Source of the DNA: Cercophora sp. LCS_1 | Lineage: Eukaryota; Ascomycota; Sordariomycetes; Sordariales; Lasiosphaeriaceae | Assembly: GCA_036250225.1 (NCBI GenBank) | Contig: JAPZLL010000062.1 | Location: 99,009 to 163,008, forward strand | Length of the DNA stretch: 64,000 nucleotides | Direction of reading: 5' to 3' | Shown here: one piece after another, positions 55,740-64,000 of the stretch | Position numbering within the stretch: the stretch's first letter is position 1 | Layout of the letters: each line of letters begins with the position of its first letter | The notes under the pieces: model-generated | The model's database searches: none | What the model saw: the letters and a program-made list of their open reading frames with translations, nothing else | Told to the model about the DNA's origin: nothing | Program-made: the position numbers and the translations under genes

Positions 55740-56948
55740 ATACGCAAGCTGACTACGACACAGCATCTATGACGCCCGGGGCACCATCCTCTCAGCGTCC
55801 AACTACAGCAGACTTGGCAACATCAACTACGGCTCGGGACCCCAGTAACGGTCGAGCGCTCATCGGCAATGTATCCGAGGCGCTCCAGATGGCACAGCTC
55901 ACCATTGTCAACTTCCCCGTGACCGGCGGCAGCGCCGGTCTTAACTCGACCCTATTCTTCAACATGACACATTGGGCAAACGGCTACCTCTGCGTACCCG
56001 ACTCAGACATTGCGGGTGGTGTCATGTTTCACCGGACCAACACCCTAGAGGAAACTTGTACGCACCCTTGAATTCACCCCCTTCACCCCCACAATCGCCT
56101 CCCACCGCCCCCAGACTGATTACGGCCAAAGGTATTCGGCGTGGACATAACTCTAAACTGCTCCAAGCCCCCCGTCGCGACCGGCGCCATGCGGCCAGAT
56201 ACATACATATCCCCCGACGGCCGCTCCGACTTCTTCTAGGCCGTGGCGATCGCCATCTCCCCTGCGGCCCGCGACAGGGGCGGCCTAATCGCCTTCAACG
56301 ATCCCGTCCATCTACTACTTGACCAAGACCAACGCCAACACGTCCGACACGTTCAAGGCCATCGAGCAGAAAAATGTCGGTGCGTTCCTGGGCGGACAGC
56401 CGTTCTTCTACTGGGGCCCTTCGCTACCGACTGGTCGGCCGTGGTTTAATGTCAGCGGGCTAGATCCGGCGGTGGGGTTGCCTTCTGTTGCCATTCTTTA
56501 TGGACATCGTAAGGTTGTTACTACTTCGGAGGGGGGAAGATGCCGATATGGTGAATAGAGGGTTTCAACGCGTAGTTGATGTATGCTGCTGTTGCGAATG
56601 GCGCAAGGTAAGTTGATCTGCCGTCTTGGATACCAGTACGGCAATGTTGACGACGGTGATTCAGGGGTATCATCCACAAGCAGGGCATTCCCGTCGTGAC
56701 AACGCCCCGTTCCGTGACCGGGACTGGCATGCCCGGCTGTTCGACCTGGTGCAATGTAAGTACCCACTCGAATGATTGAAAGGATAAACAAAAAACGGCA
56801 GAGGCTTACCATTAGCAGTATTTACACAAGCTATCTCGGCGCTCCGCAGGCTCGTATCGTGCTCCAGCTCGCTCTGGCCACCGGTCTCAACACGGACGAG
56901 ATGCGGGACTTGTTTGAGTCTCCGCTGCCGGACGTGATTTATGCCTAG
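55740..56948 (+). pseudogene. L-asparaginase pseudogene
   Basis: Conserved pieces of a type II-like L-asparaginase appear in order on the plus strand but in changing frames: TILSASNYS...NINYGSG, EALQMAQLTIVNFPVTGGSAGLNSTL, MTHWANGYL, GGVMFHRTNTLEET (normally HGTDTLEET, so an active-site aspartate is lost), then GVDITLNCSKP, TGAMRPDTYISPDGRSDFF, a TAG, AVAIAISPAARDRGGLIAFNDP, a frameshift, YYLTKTNANTSDTFKAIEQ, and after an intact-looking intron GIIHKQGIPVVTTPRSVTGTGMPGC. It ends LATGLNTDEMRDLF...VIYA. At least one internal stop, one or more frameshifts and a damaged catalytic motif show that it is not functional. Confidence 0.75.
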
Positions 56949-57106
56949 ACGCCGAACACTGAGTGGTATATCTAGACACAAGAAACCCGATAAATCTTAG
57001 GTATTTAACCCGGCATTCAATGGGAGAGCTGTAAATAGAATGAGCCATGAAAGTAATGAAAGATGAGTTGTGAACAGAGGAGCAGCATCAAATTTCCTTT
57101 TTCTGC

Positions 57107-60100
57107 CTAGATGATCCAGCCTTTTTTGTTTTCTCTCTCGATGTGAGGAGCCCGAGAGAATGGACGCGAGTGTTGGTAAGGTCTGGGGGGCCAGCTCTTC
57201 ACTTTTTCCATGTTGACTAGATGTTCCGGCCTTTCTATATCTATCCAAGAAGGACGACGCCCACGCGCGGCTGCCTCTCCTACTTTTCTTTTCAATCCTG
57301 GGATTGATAGTCGGTAATTTGAACCATCCAACAACACATGGAAATCCGTTAGTCCTTCCAGCAAGAGTGAGCTATCGGCCTCGTCTATCTCCAATAGCGA
57401 CCCAGCAGTTTCAGGAGAAAGCTGCAAGTTCCTGATACCATCCGGAGTAATAAGCCAAACCTTGGCTTTCTTTGGTATCGAACAGCTTGTCAGTATGGCA
57501 GTGAGACGTTGAATTATCTCTGCTGAAAGGCCGTGCTCCTGCGCAAGACCTTGGTACAGACGCAGAATGATGTCGATGATGTAGGCCACGTTCGCCTCGA
57601 CAAGAACTCGGGTGATGAATGATAGCAGCACATCCAAGTGGAAGGAGTGCATTCGTATGGCGTAAGTATCGTTATCAGCCTCTCTATCAGAGTCAGAGTC
57701 CGAGTCGGCATCGTCCGTGTTCGACCCCTTTACTAGTCGCTCTTCTTCTATCATGAATGTTGTGATATCCTGTAGATCACCACCGGTGCCGTGTCGAAGC
57801 ATGTTCTCCAGAGCCGAGCAGAAAACGTCGGGGGACCCCCCAGAAAGCGCAAACCGGCAGAGAGCCATCATGGGCGTGCAAGGCACCATGTAAGACTCTC
57901 TATCATCCTTCGTGTAGTGGTACCCCCATCGCCCCATGTCGGTCCACCTACTGGTCAGCAGCCCTACAATTTCAGCTGTTCTAGGGGCTGAGGTTTCGAC
58001 GGCCGGGCCTGCTATATCGCCACAAACGCAGGCGGTGGTGATCAGATAGCATCGATAGGCGGGGGATACCGAACCATTCGGCGCGGAGGCCTCAAGCTTC
58101 GCCAGGGCTGGCGCAACGAACTCTAAAAAGCCGCTGGCGACAGCCTCGCCCAGGAGATCTAGATCTAGCGGCCCCCTCGACCTTGTTGCGCGGGGAAGAC
58201 GCCACGATGTGGTACTGCAGATATCCTCGACGTGGTCCATCAGCTGTAAGGCTCTCGCAGCCGGCAGATGGCCTTGGTGGCAGAGTTGGCAAAGTCTTCT
58301 AACGATGTTGTCCAGGGTGGGCGGTTGCCACAGCGGTGTCAGCACCTGGTGGATTAGTGTGAGGCGGGCAACGGCTATCTCGGCACACATAAGGTCTGCG
58401 AGGCAGTCCTCAGAGGTTGAGTCATCATGGCTTAGAATCCGCTGGCCGTCGGGGGTTGCTTCGAGGAACTCCGTTGCTGAGCGGTGGACTAACCTGACGA
58501 CGCAACGTTTTTCTTCAAGTAGGTAGGCGCATCGAGCTTCCAAACGTTTGCGTGCGAGCTTGATCGTATCCAACCACTCAGTCCTAGATGGACAGTAGTC
58601 TTTGTGTAAGACCTTGCCCCGGAGGCGCGGATCCTGTGCCAGCGCCAGGACGAAAAGCGAAACCTGGCACTCCTCACTCTGCGTGCCCCATAGGGAAAGA
58701 CTGCCCTTGCCGTTGCCGACCCCGAGCAGCACAAGCTTCAGGAGTCTCGCGCATTCTTTGCGGTAGGCGGCCTTGTCACCGTTGAGGCTCTGCCACAGAG
58801 TGTTAAAGAGCGGATACAGGCTGCCGGAAAGCCTATCAATTCTCTCCTGTAGCTCCACGATCGAGTCACCGTACGCGTATTGCTGGAGGCTCTTGACCGC
58901 GAGGGAGACCCAGAGAAATACGCCGTCGCTCTTTTCGCCGACCCTCTTGGCGAGACTTCGAAGATCCGGGCTGTCGTGCTTAAAGTAAGGGCGGAGTTTC
59001 TCCCAGGCATATCTTTTAATGTCTCCAGATGTGAGGTCCTGGAGGTGAAGCGCCGGATACTTGCTGAGGCGAAGCTTGATAGCTGGCTCGGGGCGACTCG
59101 CTATGCAAATCCTCAGTTGTGGAACACTGAGGTACCCCTCCAGCTCATCTAGAATCTCGTCGAGCCCCTGGTCCCGGTCGACCTCATCGATGCCATCCAC
59201 AAACATGCATACCGGCTGTGGAGATGCCAAGGCCGCGGCGTGCATTGCGTCGTGGAGCTCTTTGATGGACCAGTCCCTAGGCGACTTCTTGGGCCGGTTG
59301 GGTGGGACTGTGTCAGAGACAGCCATCGCGAGCTCGGGTTGTATGAGGAGAAGTTGTCTGAGCAGGGAGCAGTACATGCCCTCGATTCTCCGTTCCATAG
59401 GCTGCCCCGAGGCCCAGAAGAAATGGTGCAGAAGAGTTGTACTGCCAAGCCCGGCCCGCGTTCGGGGATCCTCCACCAGAAACCTCATGAAGGTGCTCTT
59501 TCCGGACCCAACCTTTCCGCTTACCCAGTAAAGTGCTGGTCCTCTCGAATGCAACCAGTCCAGGAACGTTTTGGACGCCTGAAATACGAGAGGCTCGTCG
59601 GCAGCCCAGCACCTTAAGGATTGGCTGTCTGTGTCGTCACTATCGTAATCCTCACTGTCGTCACCATCGTAATTGTCACTATCTTCGTCCTCATCTCCGT
59701 CGTCGTCAGGCGTCTCTGTTTTAGAACCGGTCCCCCGTTTTTCTTGTCCTGGGCCAAAGATCCAATGAAAGGTCCTTTGATGCGGCATAGTAATTTGGCT
59801 GTATCGGTCATTCATGCCTTCGTATCGCAGGCTCTCAATAAGACTGCGACGTTTGGCCTCGTGTTGGTGACTGCTAATAGCCTCTTCAATTCTGGTTGTG
59901 AGCTCGCGGCGAGTCTGGATGCCCTCGGATAGCACTAACTCGCGCAGCTCGCTGGTACAATGAGTGACGTGCTCGTTGACGTCTCGTGACTGTTGGTTGA
60001 CGAGACTCGTGAGACGCGCCTCCCCGGCCGCGACGGTTTCAATGAGATGGCATAACGTAGAGCCGAGATGGGCGAAACCGCTATCCTGTTCAATGGATAA

Positions 60101-60701
60101 TGCCTCGGTCTGCGTCCTGTAACGAGAAGAAGTAAGAAGTCTGTAAGTCTAAGTTTGACAGCTCTCTCGTTGTACAATGCTCCTCCTGTGTTTCCATGAA
60201 GAGAGCAAGATGCCAAGGGACAAAGTTGCGGTTTTGGATTTGGAAACCATGAGTGATATTAACGCACCAATTCCGCAGGAACAGCCGCAACTTTAGGTTA
60301 TCCCGGTGTACAGACAGCATGCTTTCAAGCTCCTCAATCTCCCTTTTATTCCACATTTTTTTCACCGCTCTGGTGAGTCCGGCTCTGTAGGACCCGCTAC
60401 TCGTGCCGTTACCTCTTATCTCCTCCAACTTGGCTGTTAGATTATCAGCGGCAGCCAGGCATTCCTTTGCAATGTCAAGTATCTCGGTCTCATCCGCATC
60501 CAGAGCCTTAGGCACTGCCGTGAGGGATTGCGAAACAGCATCAGACGCCGCGGTCAGCTGGGCCGCGATGGCAGCGGAGGGGTCGATGGACCCGCCACTC
60601 TTGACCGCCTTCAAGACCGAAAGGACTTCCCCGCAGAAGCTGATTAGCTGTATGACGTTGCATGCCAAGCCCAGGGCTGCAAGCGGTTCCATTCCCGACA
60701 T
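57107..60701 (-). CDS. NLR-like STAND protein: Helo-like N-terminus and NACHT-type NTPase
   Basis: Fungal NLR-like proteins sense non-self and trigger incompatibility death. Exon 1 (60701-60268) and exon 2 (60116-57107), with a 151 bp intron (GTGCGT...TTACAG), give about 1147 residues. Residues 1-145 (MEPLAALGLACNVIQLISFCGEVLS...) match the fungal STAND N-terminal, Helo-like type. A helical linker and a very acidic run (DDDGDEDEDSDNYDGDDSED, about 282-301) precede the NTPase: Walker A WVSGKVGSGKST about 342-353, Walker B VCMFVDGIDEVD about 447, and ICIASRPEP as the sensor 1-like segment. A winged-helix-like region ends in VVRLVHRSATEFL. The 400 C-terminal residues show no WD40, ankyrin or TPR repeat that I recognise. 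Frame and key residues are intact. Confidence 0.85.
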
Positions 60702-62931
60702 GGCTGGCGTCAAGTATGTAGAAAGGTACTCGGGCTGTGGATGCGAACTCGTGGGCGTTCACTGGCGAGAGAAGTATGTGATATGAAAAATGCGCAACGA
60801 AGGGACAAACAGAGGGGCAGAGTAGCAATGATGGACCAGAGAGAAAGCCGGGTGAGAAGGAATGCAGCATCGTCGGTTGCGTTGAGTGTATCAGCCCCTG
60901 TTTGGTGATGTGTCTCATCCATCGCCTCGGGACACCTCCGCCTCAAGACCACGCTGCAATGTAACCCAAAAAAACCGAGTAAGGCTCCGAACGGTAATTG
61001 AAAGTTTCGAAATTTTCTAGATCTTGGCGAAAATCTCATGGGTCCTGCTGGCCCTAAAATACAAGAACTCTTGGGTATGTATGATAGTCTTACGGTTATG
61101 GGGTTGTGCCCGGATTACCCCAATCCATTCGGGGGAATGCCCGAACAAACAAGTACCTGGCCTGGGTGGGTTGGCCAACTGAAGAAGTTCCACACCATAA
61201 AACACATCCTAACCCGTGAAAATCTTCTTCATTTCGGGATATTGTTGAAAAAATCTGACACTCAATTTAAGAAGGCAGTGTATGAAATGCTGCTAGCTCT
61301 GGCAAATGCAGTTTGACCGTCCTCTTCTCTCATTATTAGTCAAGAGACCAGTGGTCAAAGCCCCAGACGGTCCGCGCCACAGAGGCTCGTGACACCGGCT
61401 CTTGCCGTCCCGATACATATTTAGCATTAGTGGAAGATGAACGATTGCTTTCCTGGCTCTCGGTATGCTTTCGCGCTATGAAGTCGGAACACTCGGTCTA
61501 TACGACATGTTTGCGCCCGTCTACCAAAACGTGTATTCGGCACGTCGATCGAGGATGTTGTTGGTGGGAGATGTACCTATGAGCTGAACGATATTTTCTC
61601 CTTAGACTTATGTTGCGAGAATTACGGAAACAAGGAGTGACAATATTATGACTTAGCTGAGGGTGGTCTGAGAGGCCGATGGAGGTGCAGGTGCTAGGGT
61701 AGGGTTACCTAGTTTGGAGAGGAAGCCTCTAACAGAGACTCAAAATCTTCCAGATGCGGCCCATATGATAACGATAGCTGCACCCAGCATCGCAGGACTT
61801 ACCGTGTTCGAGTCTGACAGGAACAGTCTGGGGGTATATTCACCCAGTCGCCCTCAGTTATCAGTAATGATGCTGCCCGTGTCCGGTAACACCGTTCCGG
61901 GGTGGCGGGCGGTGGGGGGTTGGTGATGGCGGGTCCATGTTCCATCACCGCCCGGAATCAGGAACTGAGGGTCTGGAAAGAATCGTTGAAATTCTTATGC
62001 CGCCGTCGCCATGTCGATGCTCAACAAGCGGCGACCGAGATTAGCGGCGGCGAATTTGGAATTCGGCCGAGACTTTGGGCATCACTGGGCGCCAAGGATG
62101 ACAATGCTCATCCTCTGCTCTCATTCTTGATCTTTCTTGGGCTGCGATGTCTGGGCACGTTGCGCGCGGGGCAGAGGCAACTCTGACACCGAGCTGTCCA
62201 AGATGATGGATGATGGACGGTCTAATCAGATGGCGGCGCGATTCCAGCTCGCCGTTTGTGTGGCGGGTGGTGCGATATCGACGGATCGTTGTATTAGCGT
62301 CGAGTTTCGGCAGTTAGCGGGATGGCGTCTTCGTAGTGGTCTCGGCGATGCTGGGCAAGTGCGCTGACAAATTGGCGCCATGCTTGGTGAGCTTGTTGCA
62401 GCGACATGCCCTTTGCGGCATCGAGACTCACCAGGAGTTTTTAAACTCTTCATCTTCAGACTGTGAGATCGCAGAAGACGGCGGCGAAAAAAGGAGTAAT
62501 TTTGTCAGGCTGGGGTTGACCCGTCCTGGGAAGCTGCACCCTGCACGTCCCTCGACTTTTCGCACCTACCTAAAACGAAAAGTAGTCGAAGGACCAGGAC
62601 CTGTTCTCTTCGTTGTTGATACCCAGCGCGCTAAAGCTAAGGAAAAAAGTTTCTGGCTGACAAACAACCAGCAATGCCTTATCTCTGCAGAGTTGGTTAT
62701 CTTGGCGTTTATATCAAGGGTCTATCATATCAGTAAATCAGTGACACCTGATTTCACAGGTGACTGCAACTGTAGGAAAGGACCAAACCAGTGTCTTTAC
62801 AGTACCATTAACTCAAATGACAATATGTGTCAGGGCCAACTCGACACCCATAGGTTCAAAGTCAGCTTTAAAACCTGACAGCGGTAGAGCAGCTACGTAG
62901 TTAAGAGAACTGGAAGCCGATTTCGATCGCG
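60702..62931. other. 2.2 kb gene-free region upstream of the NLR gene
   Basis: The first few hundred bases should be the NLR promoter. A plus-strand frame at 61038-61316 codes 92 residues without a recognisable motif; I would not call it a gene. The remainder is mixed sequence with short overlapping frames. Confidence 0.45.
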
Positions 62932-63367
62932 ACTGTATAGTAGAGACTGAAATCAGTGTCCAGAAATTTTAATGTTCAATCTTTCTCCGCACGGGCCAGT
63001 AACTCACTTTTCGTAGATCACACAGTACGTTACAACTTGCTTTACAGATCCCCCTTTCCGATCACCTGGCCAACCCTTAGCCTCCGATGACACTGCAATT
63101 TTAGCCCTGCGCGACAACATGAAAGCCATTATGTCAGTACTAAAGTCAATGACCAGCGGTTAGAGACTGACAAAGCTAAGCTACGATGCATTGTGTGATC
63201 CGCAACAAGTGGGGAACTGGCCTGTACGGAGAAAGATTGAACATCGAATTTTCTAGGCACTGATTTCGGCCTCTACAGTAAAGACCGAAATCAGTGTCCA
63301 GAAAATGCGATGTTTAATCTTAGCCTGTACGTTCCAGTTCCTTACTTGTTCAGAGTCGCACACATAC
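62932..63367. mobile_element. TIR element (MITE) plus an extra terminal copy
   Basis: The ends at 62932-63024 and 63185-63279 are imperfect inverted repeats of about 90 bp (left ACTGTATAGTAGAGACTGAA; right ends CGGCCTCTACAGT). A third copy of the terminus follows at once in direct orientation (63273-63367), sharing GACCGAAATCAGTGTCCAGA and extending to CGCACACATA. No transposase frame lies inside the 350 bp element. Confidence 0.65.
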
Positions 63368-63470
63368 GGATCCGTACAGTTGTCAGAAACGCTGCACACT
63401 GGATTCTGTGGAATTGATGGGGTTTGCAACTGCTTGATTGAATTGCTTGTGTGAAGATTGCTTGTTTTTG

Positions 63471-63495
63471 GCTCTCTGGTAAAGCCAGAGAGCCC
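63471..63495. repeat. Perfect short hairpin
   Basis: GGCTCTCTGG and CCAGAGAGCC form a 10 bp perfect stem with a 5-base loop. It lies in gene-free DNA. It could be an element end or a terminator-like structure, but no transcript points into it. Confidence 0.5.
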
Positions 63496-63794
63496 CTTAT
63501 TATAGTACCGCGCGGTGGCAACAATAGTGGCAAACCGTGGCTCTGGCTAGCTGAACTGATACAGAGTTCAGCTCTCCTGGGCTCTATTCAGCTCAGTTGG
63601 CCACACCTTCTTCCTGCGCACTCCAACCTTCGGCCGGAGCCCTCTTTTCTGACAACTTACACAGGACCATTTTTGGGCCCTTCGGTTAAAATTGCACCTT
63701 CTCGGAATGCTGTGCTGTTCAATCGTCAAATATTAGCCGAAGCTGAGCCGGGGCTGATCTGGACTGATCAAACGTGACTATGAGCAGGGGTGTT

Positions 63795-63844
63795 TGTCGA
63801 TTTTAGGGTCGTGAACTGGCTGTTTCACGACCCTAAAATCGACA
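63795..63844. repeat. Perfect 21 bp inverted repeat, 8-base loop
   Basis: TGTCGATTTTAGGGTCGTGAA (63795-63815) pairs without mismatch with 63824-63844. The right arm is the start of the second copy of the 175 bp repeat. The left arm plus loop also match, in complement, the sequence just before copy 1. This suggests two element ends placed head to head. Confidence 0.85.
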
Positions 63845-64000
63845 CCATGAATTTCCCTTTCCTTCTTCGGAACTGAGCGGTTGCCGCCTTGACCTGAGCC
63901 AGACTGAGCCAGACTGAGCGAGGGGGTCACAGTTCTGGGCTGCCTCGGCTACAGTTGCCACGGGTCTAAAATGGCGGTGGAGTTACGAGGACCCAGTTTT
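63826..64000 (+). repeat. 175 bp direct repeat, copy 2 (cut by the window edge)
   Basis: Same repeat as 53600-53774, offset 10226 bp. Compared with copy 1 it has A for G at three positions, C for T at one and G for T at one. It continues beyond the window. Confidence 0.9.

Noticed and set aside
1..64000. CRISPR arrays, rRNA genes or bacterial operons
   Set aside because: No regularly spaced repeats with unique spacers, no rRNA-like sequence and no polycistronic layout were seen. The gene structure is that of a filamentous fungus.

Overview
The window looks like about 64 kb of a filamentous ascomycete genome (Pezizomycotina, most likely Sordariomycetes; this is an inference). The evidence is genes broken by short 50-150 bp introns with GT(A/G) donors and CTRAY-type branch sites, long pyrimidine-rich leaders, and fungus-specific families (HET, Clr5, DUF2434, DUF6594, Helo-like NLR, fungal TPR-CHAT proteins). 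No bacterial-type operons, ribosome binding sites or CRISPR arrays are visible.

Left part, about 1-25 kb, is conserved chromosome: a secreted lysine-rich protein (minus), a Tvp38/VTT Golgi membrane protein (plus), a 6.7 kb gene-free stretch, a two-finger C2H2 regulator (plus), a DUF2434 membrane protein (minus), a COG5 Golgi-tether subunit (plus) and an RGG-rich BTB protein (plus). The gaps carry mobile-element debris: tRNA-derived SINE-like units and a TA-flanked MITE.

Middle part, about 26-43 kb: a DUF6594 membrane protein (minus), a caspase-fold (C14) protein (plus) and, on the same strand, a gene I reconstruct across one intron as a single protein with a conserved fungal N-terminal region, TPR repeats and a CHAT protease domain. 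A broken P-loop remnant and an AT-rich gene-free region follow. Next come an aldo-keto reductase, a small secreted cysteine-rich protein and an FAD monooxygenase.

Right part, about 43-64 kb, is an accessory region: a Clr5-type gene with an in-frame TAG and a minisatellite in a probable intron, an intact HET-domain gene, a trypsin-like protease gene with an in-frame TAG before its catalytic serine, LTR-like repeats in direct and inverted orientation, an L-asparaginase pseudogene, and an NLR-like protein with a Helo-like N-terminus. A 175 bp direct repeat frames the last 10 kb, and a second MITE lies near the right edge.

Taken together, caspase-fold and CHAT proteases, a HET protein, an NLR-like NTPase, a Clr5 relic and a trypsin-like relic lie within about 33 kb. 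This suggests an incompatibility or regulated-cell-death neighbourhood under turnover; the functional link is an inference. The two lone TAG stops, and most differences between some repeat copies, fit C-to-T change of the RIP type.
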